Assembly (NCBI GenBank): GCA_963691815.1
Contig: OY829661.1
Location: 19,178,349 to 19,242,348 of the forward strand
Length of the DNA: 64,000 nucleotides
DNA from: Echiichthys vipera
Lineage: Eukaryota > Chordata > Actinopteri > Perciformes > Trachinidae
Direction of reading: 5' to 3'
Below the pieces are notes generated by a model. The model saw nothing but the letters and a program-made list of their open reading frames with translations. It did not search any database and was not told the origin of the DNA. Made by a program: the position numbers and the translations under genes. Shown in pieces: positions 52,991 through 64,000 of this stretch; the first letter of the stretch is position 1, and every line of letters begins with the position of its first letter.

Positions 52991-53043
52991 ACACACGCAC
53001 ACGCACACGCACACGCACACGCACACGCACACACACACATACA
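52960..53043 (+). repeat. CA/CACACG compound microsatellite
   Basis: CA run passing into regular GCACAC units and back into CA; His/Thr/Arg reading frames here are artefacts. Confidence 0.95.
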
Positions 53044-56000
53044 TAGACTTCAGCAACAGGACGCACGCAGACGCTCACACAGAAATTAAATCACGACAGA
53101 ATAATAAATAAAATCCACAAGGGGTCATTCATCACATCAACATTTAAAATTCCATCTTCATGAGGAAAAACAAACCCCTCCGAAATTATAACTCATGCAC
53201 TGTTGGGTGTCCATAAATCAAACTATGTTGAGAGGGGAGGCAACCCAGAGAGGACTAGTATCACGGACAAACTTGTTCATTAATCTCCAATAGGATGGCA
53301 GCTTTGCAGAAATGCAGTCCAGCAAACTCTCCTTCGCTTGCACTTCCACATTAATTCCCCCTGAAGAATGGCAAAAACGAAGACTTTTGTTTCATTTTAG
53401 CAGCAGAGTGATAATGGAGTGACATTGTGTGGCTCTGCAGCACCACTGAAAGAAATTGCTATGATAAACAGTTGAAATTTCCATTTAAAATAGTTCTTTT
53501 AGCAGCCTAAAACATAAGACAAATATATTTCCCGTAACTTCATGATGTCTTTATTCATCTCAACACTGCTGTAACACATCAGTTGATTGTCACTGGAAAG
53601 TAAAGAAGGAATTGTCTGTTTGTCACAGTAATTTTAAGTAATTACACCTTTTACAGTAACACCACAAACTGGTAGGACATATTTGACATTTACAACCTTA
53701 ATTCTGCATACTTGGTAAGCAGTTACAGTGAGAACACTAAAAAGCTATATATACACCACATTTCAGCTTTGTCCTTTTCATATCCCTGTTAATTTGACTG
53801 TCACATCAGTGCCCTTAAAATTATCTCAAATTCCCTTTCCTGTATCATCTCACAATGTTTTTCTTTGCACTTCCCACTGTTCTCGCCTTTTGTTCTTGCG
53901 CCCTCTCTTTTACTGCAAGTCTCTCCATCTCCATTCCCCTTCATGTTTGATCACATCTCTCTTCCACTCTCCAGCACAACAGCCATATAAATTTGCAGTG
54001 GCATATGTAGCCATGAGGGAAAATGGGTTTTCTGTTTATCTTCAGACACTACAAATCTCTGCTGCTTTAGTCCTAAGTGACTTCACGGGGAGGAGAGTGG
54101 CTAGAAAACCCATAATTTCACTCTTTTCCGTGGTATAGATTTACTTCAATATGTGATTTGCATTTTTCCCCCCCTAATATTGCTCCCATTTTCCATCAGA
54201 AACACTTTGTGTGTTATTCATTCCTCTTGCCTTTTGTTTTCCTCTCTGCACCCATCTCCTCTAAATTCCCGGCCTTTTTCCTGTTATGCCCGCTTTTTAC
54301 CTTTCATTTCCTATCCACTCATTCCCCTTTTTCCGCTCTACTGTGGATCATGTTGCCTCTTTCCTTTCATCATCCCCTGCCAGGCTCACTTGCAGCAGCT
54401 CCAATGCTCAGATTGAATGTATAATTTGGCGACAAGCACCTGCACTGAATTATTCAACACTTTTGGTGAACCTTTTTTTCCAACAGACATTATACCAGCA
54501 AATTCCTCAGATTAAGCTATTACCTCAGTTTAGCCATGAAAGTCATCTTTAAACTACATGTGTAGAAGGACAGCGGCAGGTTTGTATTTTTTTGTTGCAA
54601 ATAATAACAACCAGTGATAGTCAGAATGATATGTGTTGAGTGCATAACGTCAAAAATGAAGTGGAGAAAACTATGAGTAAGGATGAGTTAGAAATGATTT
54701 TGTATAAATACTAAACCACACTGTCACTGGGACATGTTAACTGAACTTTAGATAAGTGTAGTGTTTACTTAATTTCATAAAATTTGCCATGAAAATAAAA
54801 TCTCTTGATGCTGTTTTGGGATGGGTGATAAGAAAGAAATCAATAGCATAGGCTACATTATAAAATATGAGCAGAATACGTTCTAGTAATTTAGTTTTCT
54901 CCTCATTCAAAACACATTAGACTAAAATATCCACCACTATATGAGATCAATGAACAGAATTTGTTTAGATGGCTGGCTTAGGTGACAACACAACGTGATT
55001 AACATGGCTCCTAGAAACTTCCATTTTTTTCCCTGGCTGTTTTAGACAAACAACTTAATGATATGAATAAGGGTAAAATTAATAAGATCTCAACCACAAT
55101 CTTTGGATTGTTAAAGTTGTTGAGGAAACTCTCAGTCTGTTAGCCAGAATAGTACTTACTCATAGAACTAAGTAAGTATTTGCACAAGATATTTTCCAAT
55201 GCAAGTTTTTTTCTTAAATGATGAGGGCAATATGATATAATCGCTTTCAAATTACTTGTTTTTTCCAACTAGGTAGGTTGTCTTGCATAATTTGTGGTCA
55301 ACATTTCCTCTAGCAACACCTTGCATGTGTTTGTGGAGTTGTTATGCTCTGATATTATTTCTGCAAATGTCTGCTGTTATGTCCAATGTCTGCAATGTCA
55401 CTCAATTCTGATGGTGTTTCTTCAGTTGAGGACAGAAATAGCACTGTCAATGCAGATCTCTCAGATGTGTCACCTCTCTTTGGCCCATTTATATGAAATA
55501 GCAGATGTCTAGGCAGATGCTTTGCTACATTATGTACTCGAAACAGAATTGAGCAGCATGAAGTCACAACTCGTGGGTAACCCTTTGGCATCGTTTTAGT
55601 ATATGCAGGGCAGGGCTAGGTAAACTACTTCAATAGGTAGAATACAAATTCAACTGCTGGAGCAGGATGGATACTTAATGACACCAAATTAGAAATATCA
55701 GTAATATTATTTAGTTTGATGACATACATTGAAATGACTGTAAGTGCAGCACAACCTATCAACTCTAACGTGGTAATAAACACTAGGTCTGAGCAATAAT
55801 TCAATATGATAATTTATTATCCGCTTATTATTTGTGATGAAATTGTATATCAAGATATTGTGATGCACAAATATGTTGTCTAAATTGATAATAACAGGCA
55901 CATGCTAACTCAAATTGAATTGTATATTGATCCATGTTTGATTTTTGGTTTAATAGCTTCTGTGGAGGCCGGAGATGTATAAAAAAATGTAACTTTTATA

Positions 56001-59000
56001 TGTACTTTGTCATAAATGACTCCCTTATGATCCCGATAACCGTCTTTATGCATCGGAACAACAAGGCACAAAGCCAACACATTCAACACATGCTCTGTGG
56101 TTTAGCCACCATCTGTGCACAGTGGAGGTTGCAGCTCACTGAACCTGAGCAACCATCAACTTCCTGGTCCAAGTGAAGATTGGACTGTATCAATCTCTAG
56201 GGTTTTGTTTGGAGCAAATGCTACTGTAAAAGAGTCACATGCTGAATTCAGATAGTCAAATAGATGTGCTGAAAGGCATGATGGATACAGCTCACTCTCC
56301 GTTTCTCACAACAGTACATTAGAGGAACGGATGCAGACAGAGACCGGTGATGTAATGTTGCAGGAATCATTTCAAGTAGCGCCGATGTAACTTTCGGAAT
56401 GAACGCTTCTGTTCCCAGAAATAGCTTGGTCCCATATAGCTAGCCGCAAAAGATGTGTATACCCTATCTATATCCAAGGGGATGCAACTATATCCTGGCA
56501 AGTGTATTGCTCAGGACCCAAGGAATCGCAGTGACGACTGTGAAGTTGTTTGGAAAAGTGTTTCTTAAGAAAGCTGCAAGCAGCAGTACGGAGGGCTGAT
56601 GACATGCCAAGAAGCATTGAATACTCATGCAAGCTAGCACAACCAAATGCACACAGGTGTACATACAGTCTTATATGGTACATATGCTGCCCTCGTATGC
56701 AAACAAACACACCCTTTACAGAGTATTTGTGTATGTCGTGCCACTGTGTGTCAGGCAAAAACCTTTAAAGGCAGAACAACATATTTTACTTCTCTCTGCA
56801 ACTTTTTCCTTCTGTCACCGTCTTTTATTTGTCAACCTCCCACTCATTGTTACACTCTATGTGTTGTATCTGTTCCTCCCATCCATTTCTCCCAGCAGGA
56901 AGCTCAAGCGGCATGTGCCCTAGCATCTGCTCTCCATTCTTTCTGTCCAACTAGAAGTCACAGCGTGAATGACAGGGCTTGGCTCTCTGGTTAATCTTTC
57001 CACTCTGCTAATCCACCTTGGAGAAGCTATGCCTGTATTACCTGGACACAGAGAAACAGCTACATGTCTCAGACACATAATACAGACACAATGTAGCCAG
57101 ACTAATATTAGCTTCATGCCAGGTTCAGTCAACACAATTGTTCTCACTGGGTCAGATAAGGCAATTATAAAGCCATAAATTCTTGACATGACTTGGTCAA
57201 GAGACATGATACACTACATGTTGTTCACTGAAAAATCATAGCTTGCTGCCTTTCACTACCTTCTTGATGATTTGCTATGGGGACCAATGTAAACCAACAA
57301 TGGCACCTGAAGCACTTGGTGTGATACTGGCTACTTTGTGTTTGAAAAAGCCTCAACAGAAAAATGACTAACATTTCCTCTGTTTCACACTTCCACCTAG
57401 CAGCACCAACAACATCATCATTCATGTTTTGTTTCGCCCAACACCCTACGTCTGTCAGGTCAGGCTCTTATCGGGCTGAACCTGGCATAACACAAACCCG
57501 TTTTTAAAGGTAGTAGAATGGAACATGTTGGCACAAACCTGACTCATTCTGTTTTAATTTATGTACAAAAAAGGTTCAGCTGCCTGGCTAGTTCATCAAT
57601 TCAATGATTGACAGTATCTACAAACACAAAATCAGGGCCATTTTTCACCCCATGTCCAATATTGGTTCTTTGCATCTGTATGTGGTCTTGTTTAATACAG
57701 AGTTTGTTCCTTTGTTGACAAAAGTTCTATATAAAGGCACCTGTTTTAAGAAGGCTTATGCATAAATATGTATTACATCTCCAGTGGTAAAGTTTTTGAT
57801 TGAAGTGAAATAATCTATTCTGAAATGACTGAAGACCGTTTCAAAAAAGTCCACAGCCCTGGTTATGTAAATCACTAGAGAAATTACACTGACGAAAGGC
57901 CCATACCTAATCATAAAATCTGATTACACTGTGATTGAAAACTGAATGAAAATCCCCCACAGCTTAACAGGAAAGCACCAGGTCGACCTTTCCATTTTCT
58001 CCCTCTCGCCATGGGAACTAATACATGTTTCCATCATCCACTCCCCATCCCCTTTTGCATCGACTTGAGTCCTATCCCTTCATTACTCCACCTCTCTATC
58101 CTCCCCTTTTAAGTGTCACAATGCTCTATCCCATACAAGGAAAATATTTGAGGGCAGATAATGCTGTCTTGAGCCCTGGTCTTGTGAATTATAACAGAGA
58201 ATCAGGACTGATTTGCTGGTGTGGTGCTCCTGCCCACCCAATACTTCTCTCCCAGGCTTTTTCTAGCTTTAGCCCATGCCCTACATCTACCAATTCCTCT
58301 CTCAGCCATACAATAAGTCTGTTTCGGCCCCTCTAAGCTTTGGGCCTGTACAGAGAGACAAGGGCTGCATAGATACCATAGATTATGTAGATAAATGACA
58401 TCTCAGTTCTGCAAAGGAAGTTCTTTATATATATGCTACACTTACACAGAAATATTTTTTAGCCATGTCAAACATCGAAGAAAGCAATATAAATTTCCTA
58501 TCTGATTTTTACAATATTAGTTGTATACTCACAGTACGACTGCAAACCAATATTGCAAAAGCTTAACATTTTAGTTGATTCCTACACATCAGAAGCTTCA
58601 ATACTTATTTGCATGTGGTTTTCAATTGTCTGTATGTCAAATCATGATACAAAATGTGTTTTGACTGGTAAGCTGGTTGCCAGTGTTGCACTGACTATAT
58701 ACACTGGAGATCTAAATTAGGGAACAGGTTATTAATACTTGATTCATTCTGAAATACTGTTATTTTCTTACTGTTCAGAATTTGAATTGAATGCTCAATA
58801 CTTGCCAGTTCATTGCTGAACAGGGCATGGATCTGTCTTGGCACACAGTGGCCCTCATTTATCAATCTTGCGTGAAAACGGGCGCAGATATGAGCGCAGA
58901 ATTGGTCGTATGACAAATTCATACGTGTGATTTATGAAACATTCGTATCTGACCAATCTCAGCGGGAAGGAGCGGGCCTTGATAAATGCGGCGGCTGAAT

Positions 59001-59069
59001 TTGATCGTCATTAACATGTTACGGCCTTAAATATTTCTGGTTCGGAGGCCTCGCCCACTGAGGTCAAAC

Positions 59070-59240
59070 ATGCAGAGGAGAAACGCTGGGAGGAAAAGAA
59101 ACTTTTCCGACACACAGATCGGCATCCTGACACCCGAGATGGAGCAAAATAAAGATGTGCTTTTTGGCAGTCTTAAGAGTGGAATAAAAGGGGCCCATAA
59201 AAACGCTGTATGTAAAAGAATAACGGAGGCAGTCCACCGG
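59070..59240 (+). pseudogene. Harbinger Myb/SANT-like DNA-binding protein remnant
   Basis: The plus-strand frame reads MQRRNAGRKRNFSDTQIGIL, then EMEQNKDVLFGSLKSGI, and ITEAVHRKQRSTV. This matches the N-terminal Myb/SANT-like domain (KRNFS, LV..V, DVLFGSL..G) of the second protein encoded by Harbinger elements, which normally aids nuclear import and end binding of the nuclease. Similarity ends near 59240, where the opposite-strand nuclease VERCFR block lies, so the two genes meet tail to tail with their ends deleted. Confidence 0.75.
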
Positions 59241-59867
59241 AAGCAGCGCTCCACTGTGACCCGTGTGCGTGTGTGCGCACTGTTGAGCCTGCGCTCCTGC
59301 TCTGTAGCGGGGTTTGCCAGCGGGGTTATTAGGTATTCCATTAGAGGATAACCTTTGTCACCTAGAAGAACCATGCCCAAATGTCAATCATCTGAATCCT
59401 TGTTTGATTTAATGCAATTTATCCAGTGTAGCCACTTACCGAGGAGATGACTTTGGCTCTGCAGTGCGCATTCCTGCAGCCGCGCACCAACACATTCATT
59501 CATTCATCTTCAACCGCTTGTCCCTGTCGGGGTCGCGGGGGGCTGGAGCCGAGCTGTTTTGAATTATAAAAGAAACGTGTGCCCCCCCCCTGGCCACCAC
59601 GTTTAAAAGCGATAGCTTGGCATCACAAATCACCTGTACATTTATCAAGTGGTAGATTTGCAATTGATGAATGTTGTTGAATGATGAATATTCATTCATG
59701 GATGGTGCCTTCAGATGCACATGAATACAATCAATTGCTCCAACCACAATTTTTTTTTTAATTCGTTTTAAGATTCCGTTTTGATCTGTTCTTAATTTGT
59801 GACTGCTTATTCTTAATGACAGCTGAGGTTTGTTAATTATTTTCAGCCAGATTTTGCTGTGCTGCAC
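59236..59867 (-). pseudogene. Harbinger transposase (DDE nuclease) remnant
   Basis: Read on the minus strand, 59867-59560 gives KKIVVGAIDCIHVHLKAPS and later HLINVQVICDAKLSLLNVVA, and 59380-59236 gives LLGDKGYPLMEYLITPL, then RRLNSAHTRTRVTVERCFR. These are the conserved blocks of the DDE_4/HARBI1-type nuclease: Asp in AIDC, Asp in GDKGY and Glu in VERCF are the expected triad and are all still visible. The blocks are separated by a foreign repeat piece at 59492-59555 and by frameshifts, and the C-terminal part after VERCFR is lost where the Myb-like remnant begins. It is a transposon-encoded pseudogene, not the host HARBI1 gene. Confidence 0.85.
59492..59555 (+). repeat. GC-rich fish repeat piece (CGGGGTCGCGGGGGGCTGG)
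   Basis: cattcattcatcttcaaccg and then cggggtcgcggggggctgg are a widespread short teleost repeat. It sits inside the Harbinger nuclease remnant, between the VVARGG and GDKGY blocks, so it arrived after, or helped cause, the break. Confidence 0.6.
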
Positions 59868-60965
59868 CGCAAATCCACAGGCTCAAACTTGCGTACAAGA
59901 TCTCAGACCTGATGTGAGATTTGTTCGTAGCTCCCGCTCACGTCCAAATTGATAAATGCCGAAGTTTGCTTGGAAATGGTCTGTGCACGGTTTTTCTGTC
60001 GTATGTTCATTTGATAAATGAGGGCCATTGTCTTTTCAGACAATTTGGACTCAAAGCCCACTTTGTAGTGACCAAACCGCTCATCAGCAGAAAGAATGAA
60101 AAGGCTAGACTCTCCTTTGCTGAGGAGCATGTTGTGTGGACAGAGGAGAACTGGTCCAGAGTGCACTGAGATACCTCACAGTTATTGGTGTTAATCTGGC
60201 ACCTGGTGACTATTTTAGAATTAATCATTAGACACACCCTATTTATCTGGCAGCTCTCCTGGTCACATTGCAAGACAGCAAGTCGCTCTAAGGTTACTGA
60301 AACCCTGCAACAGCAGGTTGTCCGGATGAAGGCCAAAGGGATGACCCTATCAGCCATTGCAAAAGATGTTGGGCGTTCAAAGTCTGTGATTTCAAGAATA
60401 CTGAAACTTTACAAGGACACATATTCATTCATTCAAGTCCCTAAAAAAGGCTGGTCGTCAAAGTGTAAGGGTTAAACAAGTGCACAAGAGGAGATGATTG
60501 TGCAAAGATTATCAATGGGGAATCGGTTTGACACTGCAGCTGGAATTGCTTGCCTGTTCAGTGATGAACAGGGCAAGGATCCGTCTTGGTACACAGTGTA
60601 TTTTCAGAAAATTTGGACTGAAAGCCCACTCTGCAGTGACAAAACCTCTCATCAGTAGAAATAATGAAAAGGCTAGACTAGCCTTTGCTAAGGAGCATGT
60701 TGTGTGGACAGAGGAGAACTAGTCCAGAGTGCACTTAAGTGCTGAGAGTAAGTTCATTTTATTTGGGTCTGGTGGAAAACATTACGTACTTAGGACTGGG
60801 AAAAGACTGTACCCAAAGTGTGTAAAGAAGTCAGTGGAATTTGGTGGAGGAAGTGTCATGGTTTGAGGGACGTTTTCTGCAACATGGCCACTTGTACAGC
60901 TACATGGCAGGGTGAATGTAAATGTTTATGTGAACCTCCTTTGGCAACATACAATACATTCACTC

Positions 60966-62318
60966 TAGGGGTGGAACGATTCACAAAATCCACTGTTCGG
61001 TTCATATCACGGTTTTGGGGTCACGTTTTTCGGTTCGGTTCGGGGTTTTTTTCTTTTTCTTTTAGATTCTAAAAATACCATGTATCAGATCTATAGCCTA
61101 ATAATTAGATTTTTTTTTTTTATCAGATATTCTTAAGGATATGTCATGCAATCATGCAAAACCTGAAACAATGAGGTAGCTAGCTTGGGATTAATAATCT
61201 TAAATAAAAGTGGAGTGAGATTTTGAAACAGTAGGAGAGACCATGCTGCATTTACGCATTCATATATTTATTGGGCAAAAAGGTAAAAAATTGTTTGCCT
61301 TCTAGGTAAGAATATAATCACTTATACATTATCAAATCTTAAAAAATGAATATGAATAAAATGAAATAATAGGTTTTCTTTCACTAAAATGGGCACAAAC
61401 AGCATCACTGAACTAACTGAAATAGGCTACATCAGGGCTATTAAAGTAATTTGAGGGGCCGGAAAAATATAAGCATCACATTAGTGGATATTGTAAAACA
61501 ATGCAGAGACATAGAAGTACATATATTGTCTTTATTTTATCAATGTAAATAGTAGTCATAGGCTTCAAAGCAACAAGCTTGTCAAAAAACAATCCTTGTT
61601 AAATGGACACCTGTTAACCAGAGATTTTCACTCAATTATTTGACTAAAGTACAAGTTTGAGGCTCTTGTCCTTTACTTGAATATTTTATTTACATGCTAC
61701 TTTATACTTCTACTCCACTACAAATCAGTGGAAATACTCTACTTTTTACTGCACTACATTTATCTGGTTACTTCAGTTACTAGTTACTTTACCAGGCTGA
61801 CAAGCAGATATGAAACATTAGTTTATTCAATAAAAACTGGACTGACAAAAATGAATGTAACTAAATGCAGAGTAGCATGATTTTTCTGAAAATGCCTTCC
61901 CAACTTATCCTCTTTACACCCAGAAATGGCTGCAGAGTAAACATAGGCTTGACAGTGACAGAAACAAAAACGTCTCTGTCCATTCCCTGGTTAACCTTTC
62001 TTTTTTTCAGAGTAGAAAAAAAAATTGCGGTGGTGATCTAACCACGGAAATTAACCAGACAGAAACAATTGAGAACAACAACAGAGCAGAGCTTAGTGGG
62101 CTGTTGCCAAGAGGATTCAGAAACCCGCTAAGAAGAGTGTGTGCGTTGTGGCCACGTGCCTACAGGGAGTGCATGGAGCAAGTCTCCCAGCACGCCGGGA
62201 TTTGACCCACTGAGACGAGAAAGGACAGCGGTCATGAAGGCTTGCGCTACGTTGCACCTTATAAACCGAACGGTAAACATGTGTACCGAACCGTGACAAG
62301 CATACCGTTCCACCCCTA
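60966..62318. mobile_element. hAT-type non-autonomous element, 1353 bp, 8-bp target duplication
   Basis: The ends are taggggtggaacg (60966) and its inverse cgttccaccccta (ending 62318). The flanks are ATTCACTC (60958-60965) and CTTCACTC (62319-62326), 7 of 8 matching. TAGGG termini and 8-bp duplications indicate the hAT superfamily. Subterminal ggttcggttcgg and cacggtttt on the left and ataaaccgaacgg and taccgaaccgtg on the right are inverted related motifs. No hAT transposase (no RW, dimerisation or BED-finger motif) is recognisable. It carries another repeat copy at 61620-61810. Confidence 0.85.
61620..61810 (+). repeat. fish interspersed repeat, ACTTTTACTTGAGTA family, copy 2
   Basis: ctactttatacttctactcc, then a variant of actttttactgcactacatt and tatctggttacttcagttac, are the opposite half of the same repeat family as 11900-12120. 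It lies inside the hAT-type element, so it inserted there or is part of that family's internal sequence. Confidence 0.6.
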
Positions 62319-63179
62319 CTTCACTCCAATTGTCTCCCAATTAGCCTGTAATTGTCATGCAAGACAATGCCCCCTTTATATACAAGTTAACCAATGTAAA
62401 GATTTGTGGACATACAGAGATGGACATTTAGCATTAGCATGCAGAGCGCAGTGGTGTATGAGATTTCTACAGCCAGTAATATACACAAGCTTTGCAACAA
62501 CTGTTTTAGTCAGGAACATAAGATAAACTTTCCTCACCAAAACTTATTTAAATTGATATTTTTTTTTAAATCACATCCTTAATTGAGTCCCCTTGTGCAT
62601 ACTAAATTGAAATGTTATACATGCTGTAAAAGAACATGGACTTCAAATTTCTGACAGCATGACAGCAATTAAAGTGGTTATATTTCATAATGGAGGAAAA
62701 GTGGGGCTCTGCATCATGTCTAATCCAACTGAGCAGCCGGCTTTCCATTGTACTACCCAATGGGCATTTCAAAGTGTAATCATACATAAATGTGTTTTGG
62801 CCTTCCCTATGAATGAAAACAAATATCTTTTGTATCAATTTCCTCAGTCTGTTTGTTTTCCAGATGAATATAGTTCAATGTAAATTAGGCTTTTCAATTT
62901 TATTTTAATATTTCAAAAATGATGGCCTTTGACTGAATGTTGTTTTTTTTACATTAAAAAAAATAATTACAGAGCAGACCATGCGGAGTCCGTCTGTGAG
63001 TTTTATTTGATGTAATTACACTTCATGAAATGCAGGAGAAAAAATAACAAAAAAGGCAACTGAATAGTGTAAAAAACTAAAACGGATAACTGAATGCATC
63101 AGTGTGCTACCCGTGAGGGAATCCCTTCAGGATAAACATTTTGCATTTCAAAAACCAAATAAATTCTCAAAAAAATGGG

Positions 63180-63460
63180 TCCACATTTCAATAATGGCTG
63201 GCATTTGTTTTTCCCCGACCATTGTCATGGAGCCTGGGTACATTTCTCAGTATAATGACATCCCGTGATGCTCGTTGTTTGCATGGTAACCAAATATAAT
63301 TGCCTGATGACCATGCACCGCTGCTTACTCATTACTGTGGCAAATTAGTACAGCTGGAAAAGAAGGGACTGCAATGCCCCCACAGCCACACCAAAATCAC
63401 AGCTCTTCCATTTGCTTTTATAGGAGAAAAATTATCACTTCACACTGAGGCAGTGTAAGC
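63180..63460. other. candidate conserved non-coding stretch
   Basis: Balanced composition, no simple repeats and no open frame. It includes gttgtttgcatggtaac (63274-63290), which contains an octamer-like site (GTTTGCAT, reverse of ATGCAAAC) overlapping an RFX-type half site (ATGGTAAC). It lies in the intron 5' of the first-helix exon. Regulatory role is inference only. Confidence 0.25.
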
Positions 63461-64000
63461 CAACTGTAAGCACACGTGCCCGCCTCTGTGACATTTCAGA
63501 GAAAGATATGTGATTAGAAAGGTAATGCCAATATTTGCAGTGGTGTCACACGGGGCCAATACAGGCTTGCTACAGCTGTTGATAACAAGGCAATAGGAGG
63601 GCCTGGACAATGAGGCCCTTGGGGTGACTTTGATTGAGAAAAAGGAGAGACTGTGAAGTGAAAGGAGCAGGCAATGGATTTTTTCTTTTGTAAAGATACA
63701 GGCATCTGTGTGTGGACAATGGTGCATACTTGTAAAGAGCAGTATGTGGGAAAATAACAGTGGACGCACATAGTCATTTTTTCCCCATTTTGCTTGGAGG
63801 ACCATATCTTTTAAAAAATGTGTTTCAAGGCTTACAAGGATTACTCATATTGTTCTTTTTTGACGTCAGGAGCAATTGTGTGGTATTTTACAGAATAGAG
63901 AATAAACATACGACTAAAACTGTGAAATGAATGACTGCTCTCTGCTAGAGAAATAAACACAGTATCCTTGCCTTAAAAGCTTGCGGGTGCAATGGAGCTA

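Larger units (their letters stand above)
58850..60026 (-). mobile_element. PIF/Harbinger transposon, degenerate, 1177 bp
   Basis: The ends are an exact 16-bp inverted repeat (ggccctcatttatcaa at 58850, ttgataaatgagggcc at 60011-60026). The flanks are AGT (58847-58849) and ATT (60027-60029), a 3-bp duplication with one mismatch; removing the insert and one copy restores the Tc1 reading cacacagtgtcttttcag. Inside are a Harbinger nuclease remnant on the minus strand and a Myb/SANT-like remnant on the plus strand, the usual two-gene content of this superfamily. Both are broken and internal sequence is missing, so the element is dead. Confidence 0.88.
58780..60170 (+). mobile_element. Tc1 transposon fragment, copy 1, split by a Harbinger element
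   Basis: 58780-58849 and 60027-60170 together match, in order, part of the Tc1 transposase seen again in the adjacent copy (60498-60730): the region from near the end of the DNA-binding half to FGLKAHFVVTKPLISRKNEK and EEHVVWTEENWSRVH. The two pieces are separated by 58850-60026, a Harbinger-type insertion. The fragment stops near 60165, shortly before copy 2 begins. It keeps the Trp codon (TGG) where copy 2 has a stop (TAG). It is decayed and cannot encode a transposase. Confidence 0.8.
60280..62390 (+). pseudogene. Tc1 transposase pseudogene
   Basis: The frame begins SRSKVTETLQQQVVRMKAKG and AIAKDVGRSKSVISRILKLY, the paired-type helix-turn-helix of Tc1 transposases, without a start codon in the expected MGRS position. 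It continues through GNRFDTAAGIACLF, FGLKAHSAVTKPLISR and EEHVVWTEEN. A TAG at about 60720 replaces the Trp kept in copy 1, and another stop (TGA) follows GGGSVMV near 60866. The first catalytic Asp, expected in DESKFxLFGSDG, reads Ala (AESKFILFGSGG). The second Asp survives in VMQDNAP (about 62359), beyond the hAT insert. Multiple frameshifts are present, and the third catalytic residue region is not found. Confidence 0.88.
60181..62400 (+). mobile_element. Tc1 transposon, copy 2, split by a hAT-type element
   Basis: The left part (60181-60965) holds a 5' region and most of a Tc1 transposase; the right part (62319 to about 62400) holds its continuation around VMQDNAP. The insert 60966-62318 is a hAT-type element. 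No convincing terminal inverted repeats of Tc1 type are seen, so the outer limits are approximate. Confidence 0.8.
51309..64000 (-). other. astn2: astn2 intron (5' end outside window)
   Basis: The acceptor tttatccag is at 51309-51310; the donor and earlier exon(s) are not in the window. I looked on the minus strand for the ASTN2 segment just before the first helix (HILHISVM) and for a signal-peptide exon and saw neither. The intron contains a CA/CG tract (52960-53043), pyrimidine-rich stretches (about 53800-54400 and 58020-58330), and the nested transposon block at 58.78-62.4 kb. The stretches 51400-52950, 54430-58000 and 62400-64000 hold no recognised gene. Confidence 0.75.

Noticed and set aside
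54153..54552. Several overlapping plus-strand open frames
   Set aside because: They arise from a pyrimidine-rich stretch where stop codons are scarce; multiple frames are open together, which argues against any one being coding.
59027..59867. Host HARBI1 gene
   Set aside because: The nuclease blocks lie inside 16-bp inverted repeats with a 3-bp target duplication, and the frame is broken, so this is a transposon copy.

Overview
The window is intronic vertebrate DNA carrying part of one large gene on the minus strand. Five coding exons with consensus splice sites join in frame into the stretch of astrotactin-2 (astn2) that runs from the first transmembrane helix through the cytoplasmic loop and second helix into the first cysteine-rich extracellular part. 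The exon sequences are closer to what I recall of ASTN2 than of ASTN1. The repeats (a Tc1 element, a PIF/Harbinger element, hAT-type MITEs, non-LTR retrotransposon tails, very long CA and AG microsatellites, and interspersed families common in teleosts) point to a ray-finned fish, probably a percomorph. Base composition is AT-rich, and no bacterial or viral gene layout is present.

Layout, read in gene direction (high to low coordinate): intron from the right edge to 51309; exon 50879-51308 (first helix and proximal cytoplasmic tail); intron of about 20.8 kb; exon 29971-30123 (cytoplasmic loop); intron of about 18.5 kb; exon 11370-11477 (acidic then basic loop segment); intron of 2.7 kb; exon 8514-8660 (second helix); intron of 5.6 kb; exon 2796-2963 (start of the C-terminal extracellular region); and an intron running off the left edge. 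The signal-peptide exon(s), the promoter, the EGF-like, MACPF and fibronectin-type exons and the stop codon all lie outside. Every internal junction is phase 1, so each of the four downstream exons can be skipped without a frameshift.

The introns hold most of the other structure. The richest place is 58.78-62.4 kb, where two decayed Tc1 copies sit side by side: one is split by a Harbinger element with a 3-bp duplication, the other by a hAT-type element with an 8-bp duplication, and both inserts carry further repeat pieces. Other elements are a 482-bp hAT MITE with a perfect 8-bp target duplication (37198-37679), a probable solo LTR (36721-37046), a split interspersed repeat (45.2-45.9 kb), and microsatellites including an uninterrupted (CA)81 and (AG)62. 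A 271-codon open frame on the plus strand inside the 18.5-kb intron (25490-26305) is the most unexpected coding-like signal. I recognise no second protein-coding gene. All family comparisons are from memory and no search was run.
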